A DNA stretch of 64,000 bases from Paraliobacillus ryukyuensis (GTDB taxonomy: Bacteria; Bacillota; Bacilli; Bacillales; Amphibacillaceae), in assembly GCF_003315295.1 (NCBI RefSeq), contig NZ_QNRI01000008.1, positions 1-64,000 of the forward strand, read 5' to 3'. Of the stretch, positions 9,496 through 18,942 are shown one piece after another. Each line of letters begins with the position of its first letter. Positions within the stretch are counted from its first letter, which is position 1. The notes beneath the pieces were generated by a model. It saw only the letters and a program-made list of their open reading frames with translations, was not told the origin of the DNA and searched no databases. Both the position numbers and the translations under genes were made by a program.

Positions 9496-9548
9496 TGGAT
9501 CAAAATTAGGTTTTTGAATGATTCAAATAGAAAGGATTGTATATAAAT

Positions 9549-10532
9549 ATGGCAGACAATTTTTGGCGTGAATTACCACGACCGTTTTTTATATTAGCAC
9601 CAATGGAAGATGTGACAGATGTTGTATTCCGTCATGTCGTCAGTGAAGCGGCTCGACCGGATGTCTTTTTTACGGAGTTTACAAATACAGAGAGTTATTG
9701 CCATCCGGATGGGATACAAAGTGTTCGTGGTCGATTGACTTTTACGGAAGATGAGCAACCCATCGTCGCTCACATATGGGGAGATAAACCCGAGTATTTC
9801 AGACAAATGAGTATTGGTATGGCCAAAGAAGGTTTCCTTGGCGTAGATATCAATATGGGATGTCCGGCTCCGAACGTAGCACCTAAAGGGAAAGGGTGCG
9901 GTTTGATTCGCCGCCCCGATGTTGCAGCTGAACTCATTCAAGCAGCTAAAGCGGGTGGATTGCCAGTAAGTGTGAAAACCCGTCTTGGCTACACAGAGGT
10001 AGAGGAATGGCGGGAGTGGCTTAAACACTTATTAGAACAGGATATTGCTAATCTTTCTATTCATTTGCGGACTAAAAAGGAAATGAGTAAAGTAGATGCA
10101 CATTGGGAATTGATCCCTGAGATTAAGAAGTTACGTGATGAAGTAGCGCCAAATACATTGTTGACGATTAATGGAGATATTCCAGATCGACAAAAAGGCT
10201 TAGAGCTTGCGGAACAATATGGTGTAGATGGGGTTATGATTGGACGAGGTATTTTTAAGAATCCGTTTGCATTTGAAAAAGAGAAGCAAGAGCATACAAG
10301 TGAAGAATTACTTCATCTCTTACGATCACATCTAGATCTTTTTGATAAATATGCAAAAATTGAGTTCCGATCATTCAAGCCATTACGTCGTTTTTTTAAG
10401 ATATATGTCCGTGAATTTCGAGGCGCAAGTGAATTAAGAAATGAACTAATGACTACAGAAACAACAGACGAAGTCCGCGCATTGCTCAATGACTTTGAAC
10501 AGAAAAATGTCGACAGAATTGAAGAACAATAG
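9549..10532 (+). CDS. tRNA-dihydrouridine synthase family protein
   Basis: A 327-aa FMN-dependent Dus enzyme that reduces uridines in the tRNA D-loop. The N-terminal TIM barrel opens with [11 protein letters not shown], carries the catalytic-cysteine motif [11 protein letters not shown] and the glycine-rich [11 protein letters not shown], then [18 protein letters not shown] and [13 protein letters not shown], followed by a helical tRNA-binding C-terminus. I start at the ATG at 9549; a TTG at 9537 is only one base past AAAGG. It is transcribed alone, between the fbp terminator and its own terminator at 10597-10639. Which Dus subgroup it belongs to is not decided. Confidence 0.92.
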   Translation: MADNFWRELPRPFFILAPMEDVTDVVFRHVVSEAARPDVFFTEFTNTESYCHPDGIQSVRGRLTFTEDEQPIVAHIWGDKPEYFRQMSIGMAKEGFLGVDINMGCPAPNVAPKGKGCGLIRRPDVAAELIQAAKAGGLPVSVKTRLGYTEVEEWREWLKHLLEQDIANLSIHLRTKKEMSKVDAHWELIPEIKKLRDEVAPNTLLTINGDIPDRQKGLELAEQYGVDGVMIGRGIFKNPFAFEKEKQEHTSEELLHLLRSHLDLFDKYAKIEFRSFKPLRRFFKIYVREFRGASELRNELMTTETTDEVRALLNDFEQKNVDRIEEQ

Positions 10533-10596
10533 ATTTTGGTAACTTTGCAAAAAACACGCCTTGATTAATTTATAATTGATAGATAAATGATTTGTC

Positions 10597-10639
10597 CTCC
10601 CAAATGTTAGAATAAATAACTAGCATTTGGGGTTTTTTT
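10597..10639 (+). terminator. Terminator after dus
   Basis: CTCCCAAATGTTAG (10597-10610) pairs with CTAGCATTTGGGG (10620-10632) and is followed by seven T residues. Confidence 0.85.
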
Positions 10640-10886
10640 ATATGTCAAAGTATAATGATGAATGTAAGTTGGTAAGGGTATCTTAGATATCAAATTTTAG
10701 AAAATACCTGAGTATAAAGATAATTCGAAAGTGGGGAAGAGATCCTTGCAGTTTCATTCAAGCTGGATGTATTACATTATCTGAAAAGAACAGGGCTTTC
10801 TTCTTCTAAAAATATTCGCAGATAGAAGTATAAATGGTTATATGGTATGAAGCAAAAAAACAATAGAGAGAATTTTCGCCTATATA
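10640..10886. other. Non-coding spacer
   Basis: No gene or clear RNA seen. One weak GAAAG/CTTTC hairpin occurs near 10780-10810. Confidence 0.4.
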
Positions 10887-10915
10887 GTTACTGTAAATGT
10901 CATTTCTGGTATAAT
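10887..10915 (+). promoter_or_regulatory. Extended -10 promoter of the KAS-like/kinase operon
   Basis: TGGTATAAT (10907-10915) is a perfect extended -10 element with a weak -35 (TTACTG, 10888-10893). Transcription would start about 25 bases before the RBS TAGGAGAG. Confidence 0.55.
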
Positions 10916-10949
10916 CAAATGAGTAAAAAGACTCATTAGGAGAGATGAA

Positions 10950-12155
10950 ATGACAATTGTCGTAACAGGTTACGGAATGATAGCCCCGAAAACGCCTAAT
11001 ATAAAAGAATATCTATTTAATCTTCAGCATGGATTGTGCTCACTAGAGTTGGTAAAAGGAGTGGGATATCAAAAAGAATCTAATATTGTTGGTATAATAA
11101 AAGAGGGTATAGAAGATTTAGAAAAAGATAGAAGACTAAAAAGGCTCCCGAAAGTATCAAAATTAGGGATGAAGGCAGCAGAAGAGGCACTAGAATCGGC
11201 GGATATCAATTTGAAACAAAAAAATGTTGGCCTCTTTTTTGGTATTTCATTAGGAGCATCTGGTGAAAAGCTCTTTCAAGAAACGATTCAACATGCGAAC
11301 AATGATAACTATAAAAAAGTACCAGTAACCTTTACCCATTACGCAAATTATCATAGTATTACTGCATCTATCGCCCATTATTTACAAGTGAAAGGAGTTA
11401 CTAAAACGATTACAACAGGGTGCACTTCCAGTTTAGAAGCTATTGAAGATGCGATGCTTTATTTACAAAGTGGAAAGATTGATGTTGCTATTGTAGGAGG
11501 AGCAGACAGCCCGCTTAGCAAAGCAACGACGTATGCTTTTTCTAAAACAAAAGTCCTGCCGTTAAATCAGTCTTTGGATCATGGTGCTGTACCATTTCAT
11601 GGAGTAAGTAAAGGTTTTGCAATGTCGGAAGCAGCTGGTGTGGTTATTTTAGAGAGAGCCGAAGACGCGGAAAAGCGTGGAGCTAATATTAAGGGAGAAA
11701 TAGTAGATATTGTTTCTAATAATGATGGAGTATACATTTATTCATTAGATGAATCTGGAGAACAGATGATAAGCGCACTTCGAAAAGTTGTCAAAAATAG
11801 AACTCCTGACTATATTAATAGTCAAGCATTAGGCATTCAGCTGAATGATCAAATAGAAAAGAAAAGTTCGAGATTGTTATTTGAGCATAAAATCCCTTAT
11901 ACTTCAATTAAGAGTATGTATGGAAATCCTTTTGGTGCAATTGGTATATTGCAAGTAATAGCTTCTCTCTTAAGTATTCAACACGGATTTATTCCACCTA
12001 CCATAAGAACCGATACAAAAGGATATGAAGAAATGAATATCGTTACAAAAACAAAATTTCAAAAAATAAATGAAGTAGCTATTACCAATCATGGATATGG
12101 TGGAAATAATGCTTGTGCTTATATCAAAAGGTACAGTCAAATAGCAACAACATAG
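10950..12155 (+). CDS. Ketoacyl-synthase-like protein lacking both catalytic histidines
   Basis: A 401-aa thiolase-fold protein resembling FabF-type beta-ketoacyl-ACP synthases in length and order: VVTGYGMIAP (4-13), TITTGCTSSLEAIEDA (153-168), AIVGGADSPLS (180-190), GFAMSEAAGVVILE (222-235) and the glycine-rich NHGYGGNNA (380-388). The nucleophile Cys158 is present. The first active-site histidine, normally in a NAHGT motif, is replaced by INSQALGI (289-296), and the second, normally KSxxGHxxGA, reads KSMYGNPFGA (321-330) with Asn326. A standard decarboxylating condensation is therefore unlikely. RBS TAGGAGAG. It is followed closely by a membrane histidine kinase and is probably co-transcribed with it. 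A modified acyltransferase or an acyl-ACP sensor role is speculation. Confidence 0.8.
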   Translation: MTIVVTGYGMIAPKTPNIKEYLFNLQHGLCSLELVKGVGYQKESNIVGIIKEGIEDLEKDRRLKRLPKVSKLGMKAAEEALESADINLKQKNVGLFFGISLGASGEKLFQETIQHANNDNYKKVPVTFTHYANYHSITASIAHYLQVKGVTKTITTGCTSSLEAIEDAMLYLQSGKIDVAIVGGADSPLSKATTYAFSKTKVLPLNQSLDHGAVPFHGVSKGFAMSEAAGVVILERAEDAEKRGANIKGEIVDIVSNNDGVYIYSLDESGEQMISALRKVVKNRTPDYINSQALGIQLNDQIEKKSSRLLFEHKIPYTSIKSMYGNPFGAIGILQVIASLLSIQHGFIPPTIRTDTKGYEEMNIVTKTKFQKINEVAITNHGYGGNNACAYIKRYSQIATT

Positions 12156-12281
12156 GGAAGTTAGGAGTGATGCGCTACGGTTATTGGTTTATTAATATGC
12201 ACCATAGGATTAATCCCTCTGGTACTTGCATTAAGTATAAGTAGTTTATATAAAGAATCCAAACTGTCTACAGGACTAAGT

Positions 12282-13610
12282 ATGTACATGATCTTAATTA
12301 CCATCTGGCAATTTGATGTTGGGATACTTTATTTTGAAAAAATCTTTTCAGACGACATTATTTTATTCCTTTTTAAATTATTTCGTTTAGGACCAACATT
12401 TTCAGTCCCGATCGTGCTATATGTTGCTTACACAATTATTAAGGATCAACCAGCAATGCTAAAAGAATCTAGCTGGTTAAACAAACTATCAAGTGTATTG
12501 TTCAATAAAAAAGCACTTATTACATTTACTATTTGGAGTGGTATTGTTTATTTGGTGAATTGGACAAGTTTAGGTATAAAAGATTTATCTCTTTTACAAC
12601 CGGTGTTTTCTTATTCACATTATTTCCCTGTATATGGATCCTTACATTGGTTGTACATTATGCATATGAGTAGCTTCATTATATTTATGTTTCTTGTTTA
12701 CTTGATTTCTCGAAAGATACCACAGTCAAATTTTAAATCTTTTTTGAAATCTTTTTGTATCTATTCGTTGTTAGTCATTATTCCAGGATTTATGAACTTT
12801 GCTCCCACCACTGGAGTAATAGCAAGTAGTATAGGGATTATTATTTTTTCAATTACTATCGTACATTGTTTTATTGCATTAAACACGAACTTGAAGCAAA
12901 ATTATTATCAAGTGATGGAAAGGCAGAAAAAACTTGATTATACAGGGAATTTGGCAGGGAGTCTAATTCATGAGGTGAAAAATACAAACACGATTATTAG
13001 TGGTTTTTCAAGCTTATTATATAATAGTGATTCGCTAACCGAAAAAGACAAAAGCACACTAAAAATGGTTCAAAAGTCATCTGAACACTTAACGGCTCTG
13101 ACAAACAACTATAAAGCTTATATGAACGCTTCGATGTTATCTTTTAAAAAAGAAGATTTAGAAGTTATTATTAAAAATTCGATAGACTTTTCTTCCGAAA
13201 TACTCCGTAGCAATCGTGTGGAGTTAACTTTCACAAACGATTATCAGCCGTTACATGCTTATGTAAATAAAACAAGTTTGGAACAGGTTTTTATTAACTT
13301 AATAAAAAATAGTGTGGAGGCAATTCCTGCTGACAGAGATAATCGAAACATTACGATCAAAACAGAGTTAGATGATAAGCATATTATCATTCATTTTATT
13401 GATACCGGTAAAGGAATACCTCCAGAAAATTTTGAAAATATCTTTGATCCATTCATATCACTTGAGAACAAAGGAATGGGATTGGGTCTTCCTTATGCTA
13501 AGAAGATGATTATAGAACATCTTGGCAATATTTTTATTGTTAAAAGTTCGTTCGAAGGGACACACTTTCGAATCGAATTACCTCAAAATGGTATTTTGAA
13601 TATTGAATGA
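12282..13610 (+). CDS. Membrane sensor histidine kinase (start uncertain)
   Basis: An orphan sensor kinase. From 12282 the 442-aa product has five or so membrane segments in residues 1-200, then a dimerisation/H-box LAGSLIHEVKN (His230), an N-box FINLIKNSVEA, DTGKGIP and the ATP-lid GMGLGL (398-403) of a HATPase_c domain. No response regulator is adjacent. The frame stays open upstream to 12171 and encodes a convincing extra helix (IGLLICTIGLIPLVLALS), but it contains no ATG, GTG or TTG. The ATG at 12170, which has an AGGAG site, is one base out of frame. Either an unusual start codon is used or a one-base deletion follows the true start. The gene lies directly behind the ketoacyl-synthase-like gene, suggesting that the two work together. 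Confidence 0.85.
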   Translation: MYMILITIWQFDVGILYFEKIFSDDIILFLFKLFRLGPTFSVPIVLYVAYTIIKDQPAMLKESSWLNKLSSVLFNKKALITFTIWSGIVYLVNWTSLGIKDLSLLQPVFSYSHYFPVYGSLHWLYIMHMSSFIIFMFLVYLISRKIPQSNFKSFLKSFCIYSLLVIIPGFMNFAPTTGVIASSIGIIIFSITIVHCFIALNTNLKQNYYQVMERQKKLDYTGNLAGSLIHEVKNTNTIISGFSSLLYNSDSLTEKDKSTLKMVQKSSEHLTALTNNYKAYMNASMLSFKKEDLEVIIKNSIDFSSEILRSNRVELTFTNDYQPLHAYVNKTSLEQVFINLIKNSVEAIPADRDNRNITIKTELDDKHIIIHFIDTGKGIPPENFENIFDPFISLENKGMGLGLPYAKKMIIEHLGNIFIVKSSFEGTHFRIELPQNGILNIE

Positions 13611-13639
13611 AAAAACACATGTTATTCATGTGTTTTTTT
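13607..13639. terminator. Bidirectional terminator between kinase and padR genes
   Basis: AAAAACACATG (13611-13621) and CATGTGTTTTT (13627-13637) form a perfect 11-bp stem with runs of A and T on the two sides. Confidence 0.85.
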
Positions 13640-13672
13640 CAATGGCATTAATTGTAACGAGTTGTAATATGT

Positions 13673-14242
13673 TTATTTTCTGCCATTTTGCTTAACAATT
13701 TCTAAGCTCGTCGTTAACCAATCAATATAATTTTCTTCGCGAGCAATCGCTTTTGTTAACACCAAAAAGTGTCCTAGTTCTTCCTTGTTTAAATCAATTG
13801 GATTGTTTTCCTCTCCGAAATAAACAGCATATTGGTCGTTTAAAAAAGCAAGCTTTTCATTTCTAAGCCTCAATTGGTTTTCAAATAGAGATGGTATTTC
13901 TTCTAAAGGAATATCCTTTAAAAAATATAGACGCAAGGCGAATACATCTTTCTCCGTTTGTACATGATCTTCAAACGCAAGTAGCCAACTTTTTAGATCT
14001 TCTTTCCCTTTACTGGTAAGTGTATACATTTTCCTTTCTAGTTTGACTCCAGATATTTCTATATATTGAGAAATGGAGTCTTCAGTTAATAACTTTTTTA
14101 ATTCAAGATAGATTTGACTGTGTTTTGCACTCCAAAACTGTCCGATGGCTTTTTTAAATTCCGATGTAATATCATACCCACTCATATCTTGCTTACTCAA
14201 CAACCCTAAAATGGCATATTTTAAAACTCTACGCTGTGCCAA
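13673..14242 (-). CDS. padR: PadR-type repressor of phenolic acid decarboxylase
   Basis: A 189-aa PadR-family regulator: a winged helix at residues 1-85 (KYAILGLLSKQDMSGYDI, WSAKHSQIYLELKKL) and a C-terminal helical domain at about 95-180. Start is a TTG at 14242 with GGGGG about 8 bases upstream. It is divergent from padC, with a large perfect palindrome between them. In the known systems, PadR represses padC until phenolic acids such as p-coumaric or ferulic acid are present. Sequence and context agree. Confidence 0.9.
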   Translation of the reverse strand: MAQRRVLKYAILGLLSKQDMSGYDITSEFKKAIGQFWSAKHSQIYLELKKLLTEDSISQYIEISGVKLERKMYTLTSKGKEDLKSWLLAFEDHVQTEKDVFALRLYFLKDIPLEEIPSLFENQLRLRNEKLAFLNDQYAVYFGEENNPIDLNKEELGHFLVLTKAIAREENYIDWLTTSLEIVKQNGRK

Positions 14243-14266
14243 GTGCTAACCCCCATTACGCTTATC

Positions 14267-14333
14267 TTGACACAATTATATCATAAGCGTACAATTTATC
14301 ATATAAATATAAACATGTAATTAATTACATGTT
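14267..14333 (+). promoter_or_regulatory. padC promoter and PadR operator
   Basis: TTGACA (14267-14272), a 17-base spacer and TACAAT (14290-14295) form the promoter. Downstream, 14312-14333 is a perfect 22-bp palindrome with arms AACATGTAATT and AATTACATGTT. It contains the ATGT-N8-ACAT dyad described for PadR operators. Confidence 0.85.
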
Positions 14334-14356
14334 AGATTGAAAGAGGAGGAAAATAA

Positions 14357-14860
14357 ATGAAAGAGCTAAACGAATTTATTGGAAGTCACTTGATCTATAC
14401 GTATGAAAATGGTTGGGAGTATGAAATGTATATTAAAAATGAGAATACAATTGATTATCGTATCCATAGTGGTATGGTCGGTGGACGTTGGGTTCGTGAT
14501 CAAAAAGTTAATCTTGTGAAAATTGTTGATGGGGTTTATAAAGTTTCTTGGACGGAACCAACAGGAACTGACGTTTCTTTAAATTTCATGCCAAATGACA
14601 AACGAATGTATGGAATCATTTTCTTTCCTAAATGGGTACACGAACATCCGGAAATTACGGTTTGCTATCAAAATGATTATATTGATGTAATGGAAGAATC
14701 ACGGGTGAAGTATGAAACGTATCCAAAACATGTAGTCCCTGAGTTTGCTGATATTACCTTTTTCAAAAATGAAGGTATCAACAATGAACAGGTTGTAGCA
14801 GAGGCACCATACGAAGGAATGACAGAAGATATGCGTTCAGGAAAGTTAACTTTCTCCTGA
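14357..14860 (+). CDS. padC: Phenolic acid decarboxylase
   Basis: A 167-aa cytosolic beta-barrel enzyme that non-oxidatively decarboxylates p-coumaric, ferulic and caffeic acids to vinyl phenols, detoxifying plant phenolics. It aligns almost without gaps to the Bacillus PadC, with three extra N-terminal residues. The residues equivalent to Tyr11, Tyr13, Arg41 and Glu64 are present as Tyr14, Tyr16, Arg44 and Glu67. RBS GAGGAGG precedes the ATG. Regulated by the divergent PadR; terminated at 14881-14930. Confidence 0.97.
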   Translation: MKELNEFIGSHLIYTYENGWEYEMYIKNENTIDYRIHSGMVGGRWVRDQKVNLVKIVDGVYKVSWTEPTGTDVSLNFMPNDKRMYGIIFFPKWVHEHPEITVCYQNDYIDVMEESRVKYETYPKHVVPEFADITFFKNEGINNEQVVAEAPYEGMTEDMRSGKLTFS

Positions 14861-14880
14861 TAAATACCAGAAGATAAATA

Positions 14881-14930
14881 AAACTATCTTTAAAAGGTAA
14901 TATCCACTTACCTTTTAAGGATAGTTTTTT
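14881..14930 (+). terminator. Terminator after padC
   Basis: A long interrupted stem, AAACTATC plus TTAAAAGGTAA against TTACCTTTTAA plus GATAGTTT, ends in TTTTTT. Confidence 0.85.
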
Positions 14931-15016
14931 GTTTAACGTAGTTCATTAATTTATCGATGTGTAGAAGTTGCATGTAGCCTCATAAACATGGTAAAAGAAA
15001 AAGAGGAGGTATATGT

Positions 15017-15391
15017 ATGAAAACATTTTTTCGATTATTATATTCGATTATCCTATTTGGTGCAGGTATTTTACACTTTATTCGTGAAAAAAGCTTTCGT
15101 CGGATTGTTCCGAAAGTGCTTCCTTTGCGAAAAACAATTGTACTGATAACGGGAGCTTTTGAAATTATTTTTTCACTATTACTATGGATGAAAAAAGGAC
15201 AAGCAGTAACCAGTAAATTATTAGCAGGATTTATGATTGCAGTTTTTCCAGCAAATATATATATGGCAGTGAAAAAGATCGCTTTTAAACCTGGCGGAAG
15301 TATCTCTCCATGGCTCTTATGGCTGCGTCTTCCCTTGCAAATTCCTCTTGTTATTGGCGCATTAACTTTGGGAAAGAAAAATAATAAGTAG
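15017..15391 (+). CDS. Small DoxX-like membrane protein
   Basis: 124 aa with four hydrophobic helices (about 8-22, 38-57, 68-85, 99-117) and the family-like pattern FGAGILHFIREKSFRRIVPK after helix 1. DoxX-type proteins are small four-helix membrane proteins, some linked to redox or thiol stress. RBS GAGGAGG precedes the ATG. It appears to be transcribed alone. Family call is moderately secure; the function is not known. Confidence 0.75.
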   Translation: MKTFFRLLYSIILFGAGILHFIREKSFRRIVPKVLPLRKTIVLITGAFEIIFSLLLWMKKGQAVTSKLLAGFMIAVFPANIYMAVKKIAFKPGGSISPWLLWLRLPLQIPLVIGALTLGKKNNK

Positions 15392-15504
15392 CACATCTTT
15401 TTTAATGCCAACCGATAGCTCATGTGTATGATCGATAATTGACTTAAGTTACTATATGCTTATAATGAGACTATATTCTAACTATGTTCGTGGGGGGTTA
15501 ATCT

Positions 15505-15975
15505 ATGCATCAAACTCGGTGGGCTTCAGTAGATGAACTTAATATCATTATAGATTACTGGATATACATGGCCAATGAAATGAGCGAAATAGATAATATA
15601 CCTAAACCTGACAGACAGAAAATTGAAAATACAAGAAATCTCTTCATTCGTGAAACGAAAAAGGGTAATCTGAATTTCAGAGTTGCAGTTGATCAAAAAG
15701 ATCAGATAATTGCTTGTACAGGTGGATTAATTAGACAGGAATATGCTTTCCCACTCGCAGAAGAACAAACTACTTTTGGTTGGATAATAGCTGTTTATAC
15801 CTTGAAGCCTTATAGGAATAATGGATTGGCACATAGATTAGTAGAGGAAGTGTGTACTTGGCTAAAAGAAAACGGTGCACATCGAGCAAGGCTATGGTCA
15901 AGTTCTAAAGGGATACAAATATATGAAAGTCTTGGCTTCCACTCAATGATTGATTTGGCCAAAACATTACATTAG
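15505..15975 (+). CDS. GNAT-family N-acetyltransferase
   Basis: A 156-aa single-domain acetyl-CoA-dependent acetyltransferase. Strand beta4 and motif A are clear (IIAVYTLKPYRNNGLAHRLV, about 93-112), with the acetyl-CoA pyrophosphate loop RNNGLA; motif B follows as IQIYESLGFH. RBS is a GGGGGG stretch. The acceptor substrate cannot be predicted. Confidence 0.85.
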   Translation: MHQTRWASVDELNIIIDYWIYMANEMSEIDNIPKPDRQKIENTRNLFIRETKKGNLNFRVAVDQKDQIIACTGGLIRQEYAFPLAEEQTTFGWIIAVYTLKPYRNNGLAHRLVEEVCTWLKENGAHRARLWSSSKGIQIYESLGFHSMIDLAKTLH

Positions 15976-16402
15976 GTGCACAGAGATTTAGAAGTATTTT
16001 TAGTTATTCTATTTAAATCCATTACATAATTAAAATGAACAATACGCATTGATAACTGGTACAAGTTTATTTGGTACTAAATCAGATGACGTTGGTGAAT
16101 CTGAATAGTTAAATGAAATTTTTCGTTCGCGTCCTAAAGCAGGCAAGCTGCTTTAGGGCGTTTTTAATTTACATTCGTTTATTCGTTGTTTTTTTACTGG
16201 TTTGAATTGAAGATCTATAAATGAGTAAAGTTAGTTTTTTTTGCAATGATAAAATTTATCCAAAAAAAGGTTAAAAAAAATAAGTAATTCACTTAACTAA
16301 ACGCGAATTATGTCGAAAATAGAAAAGAAAAGGAAATTAAATAGATTTAAACTATTATAAATAAAATAATTTTCTTTATTTGAAGAAAGGAGATGGGTTT
16401 TA
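15976..16402 (+). other. Spacer with a terminator
   Basis: No gene seen. An open frame ending at about 16110 encodes a short peptide tail but has no RBS, and I do not call it. The terminator at 16130 is listed separately. AT-rich sequence precedes the chemoreceptor; no clear sigma-D promoter was found. Confidence 0.4.
16130..16166 (+). terminator. Rho-independent terminator
   Basis: CGTCCTAAAGCAG (16130-16142) pairs with CTGCTTTAGGGCG (16148-16160) and is followed by TTTTT. It lies about 155 bases past the acetyltransferase stop. Confidence 0.85.
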
Positions 16403-18466
16403 ATGATGAAATTCAATAGCATCAAAGGAAAGATTTTAGTTTTTTCCATAGGTTTACTTTTACTCACATTAGCGGTAATCAGTACTATTGTTACCTTGCA
16501 AGTAAATAAAAATGCTTATGATGATTATATTAGTAATTCTGATGAACAAATGGGAGTTAGTGCACAAGCGATCGATATTTTTTATGAGCAATTAGATAAA
16601 AATATTAACATGTTGGCTACACATCCTACGATTATGGATGTAGATAATAGTGTGACAACCTATCAAGACACGAACGATGAGACACAAATGACCCCTTCAC
16701 AGAATGGTGGAATTGAGCAAGAAATTTATGAGTTGTTTGAACAGTATGTAATGAATCACGAAAACACTTCTTATGTGTATGTAGGAACAGAGGATGGAAG
16801 GTATATTCAATGGCCAGAACAAAGTATCGATGCTGGTTACAATCCTACCGATAGACCTTGGTATCAAGATGCGGTTGAAGCAAATGGAGATATTATTAGA
16901 ACAGATCCTTATACCTTTAAAGAGCAGATGCTGACAAGTAATGCCCGAACCATTACCGATAGTGAGGGAAATAGGATAGGTGTTATAGGAATAGACGTAC
17001 AGCAATCAGCTATTAGTGACATGCTTACTCAAATGAAAATGGGGGAAACAGGATATTCGATGATCGTGCATGATTCTGGTGTGATTATGGCAGATGGGGA
17101 AAATCCTGATAACAATTTCAAAACGATCGAAGAAGCTGGGCTACAAGAAATTGATCAGATTTTGGTTGATAGTTCAACTCCTATTGAGACAAGCATAGAT
17201 GGCGAGAAATATGTGTTAAATCCATACGAAGTAGAAGGAACAGACTGGGTATTGGCCTCCTTTATGACGACAGAAGAATTACAATCTAGTGCAACAAAAC
17301 TGATACTGGTAGTTATTTCTTCTGCGGTAATCTTACTGATTTTAATCTCGTTTGTATTTAACTATATCGCGAATAGTATTACGAAACCAATTAAAAGTGT
17401 AACAGCGAAAGTCAACCGCTTTGCTGAGCTAGACTTTACAGCAGATGAAAATGAAAAAGAATTAAAGTATTTAAACAATAAAGATGAAACAGGCGAAATG
17501 GTGAGGTCGCTTGGCGTGATGCAAGATAACGTGGCAGAATTTATCAAGAAAACCTCTGATGCTTCTCAACAGGTAGCATCTACTTCAGAAGAATTAACTG
17601 CTACCTCGCAGCAATCTGCTACGGCAGCAGATGAAGTGGCAAGAACCATTGAGGAAATTGCAAGAGGAGCTAGTGACCAAGCCAAAGATACAGAGACAGC
17701 TGCGGATAATGTAGAAGAATTAGGAAACCTATTAGAACAAGATGGCCAATATATTAAAGAACTTAATACAGCAGCTAATCTGATTGAAAAGCAAAAAGAA
17801 GAAGGCTTCGCTATCTTAAAAGCGCTTGTAGCTAAGACAAAAGAAAATAGTGAAACTTCGGATAATGTTTATGAGATTATTATGAATAATAATGAAAGTG
17901 CAGAAAAAATTGAACAAGCGAGCACTATGATTCAAAGTATTTCAGAACAAACGAATCTACTCGCATTAAATGCAGCAATTGAAGCATCAAGAGCTGGAGA
18001 AGCAGGAAAAGGTTTTGCGGTTGTTGCGGAAGAAATTAGAAAGCTTGCGGATCAGTCGAATAATTTCACTAATGATATTAATAAAGTAATTAATGAATTG
18101 AAAAACCAATCACAGCATGCGGTAGATTTTATGCAACAATCTAAACGAGTGGTTGATGAACAGTCTGCAAGTGTAGGAGAAACAGAAGAAAAATTTGTTG
18201 GTATAGCAGAAGCAATTGATTCCGTTAAAACAGTGATAGATAAATTAAATCATTCAGCTGAATTGATGGTTGATAATAAAGAAAAGATTGTGGAGCTAAC
18301 GCAAAACTTAGCAGCAATTTCAGAAGAAAATGCTGCCGGAACTGAACAGGCGTCCGCTTCGATGGAAGAACAAGCTGCAACAATTCAGGAAATTGCGCAT
18401 TCAGGGGAAAACTTATCTTCGATTGCAGAAGAATTGAAAGGAATCATTGATAAATTTAAAGTTTAA
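16403..18466 (+). CDS. Methyl-accepting chemotaxis protein
   Basis: A 687-aa transmembrane chemoreceptor. TM1 is about residues 10-33 and TM2 about 298-321; between them lies a dCache-type ligand domain with the hallmark [16 protein letters not shown] domain follows ([16 protein letters not shown]), then the long coiled-coil signalling domain with the conserved hairpin tip [20 protein letters not shown] and [14 protein letters not shown]. Gln/Glu-rich heptads provide likely methylation sites. RBS GAAAGGAG. It is a single-gene unit ended by the terminator at 18491-18540. The ligand is unknown; related Bacillus receptors sense amino acids. Confidence 0.95.
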   Translation: MMKFNSIKGKILVFSIGLLLLTLAVISTIVTLQVNKNAYDDYISNSDEQMGVSAQAIDIFYEQLDKNINMLATHPTIMDVDNSVTTYQDTNDETQMTPSQNGGIEQEIYELFEQYVMNHENTSYVYVGTEDGRYIQWPEQSIDAGYNPTDRPWYQDAVEANGDIIRTDPYTFKEQMLTSNARTITDSEGNRIGVIGIDVQQSAISDMLTQMKMGETGYSMIVHDSGVIMADGENPDNNFKTIEEAGLQEIDQILVDSSTPIETSIDGEKYVLNPYEVEGTDWVLASFMTTEELQSSATKLILVVISSAVILLILISFVFNYIANSITKPIKSVTAKVNRFAELDFTADENEKELKYLNNKDETGEMVRSLGVMQDNVAEFIKKTSDASQQVASTSEELTATSQQSATAADEVARTIEEIARGASDQAKDTETAADNVEELGNLLEQDGQYIKELNTAANLIEKQKEEGFAILKALVAKTKENSETSDNVYEIIMNNNESAEKIEQASTMIQSISEQTNLLALNAAIEASRAGEAGKGFAVVAEEIRKLADQSNNFTNDINKVINELKNQSQHAVDFMQQSKRVVDEQSASVGETEEKFVGIAEAIDSVKTVIDKLNHSAELMVDNKEKIVELTQNLAAISEENAAGTEQASASMEEQAATIQEIAHSGENLSSIAEELKGIIDKFKV

Positions 18467-18490
18467 ATAGTCAATAGATAACAATGTCAT

Positions 18491-18540
18491 AAAAATACCG
18501 AGTAGATTCGAAAACAAATGAATCTAAACTCGGTATTTTT
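18491..18540 (+). terminator. Terminator after chemoreceptor gene
   Basis: AAAAATACCGAG (18491-18502) and CTCGGTATTTTT (18529-18540) with an inner GATTC/GAATC stem. Confidence 0.85.
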
Positions 18541-18942
18541 GATTAAAGAAGCCCGTATTTCGTATGAGATTAAGGGTTTATTTCAAGAATTTTTTAACAT
18601 GCTGCGATGAGAGCCTCATTTGTCGTTGCATTGTTTACTAACTTCTCGTTTAATCCTATCTTTTTTCTGAATCTAGGTTTTGCCACGCTTTTATACCTTT
18701 TCTTTTTTTGCGATCGATCTTAAATTCTTTAGGATCACCTCCATTGTATTACAACAGTGGATAAAAAGATTAAGAATATATATTAGAAAGAAGTGGTTAT
18801 GATGATAATTATCTTTCTATGGTCTAAATGTTCGACGTATTTCTAGTACATGTGAAATAATTGCCCAGTAACCGAAGTTTATTCTATAATGAATAGTGGA
18901 ATGTTTAGATACATAACTATAAAAGAAAAGGTGGTATCGCTT
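18541..18942. other. Spacer without a supportable gene
   Basis: A minus-strand open stretch near 18656-18745 encodes a lysine-rich peptide (GGDPKEFKIDRKKRKG) but has no start codon after the preceding stop, so it may be a gene remnant. Nothing else is visible up to the aldo/keto reductase RBS. Confidence 0.35.
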
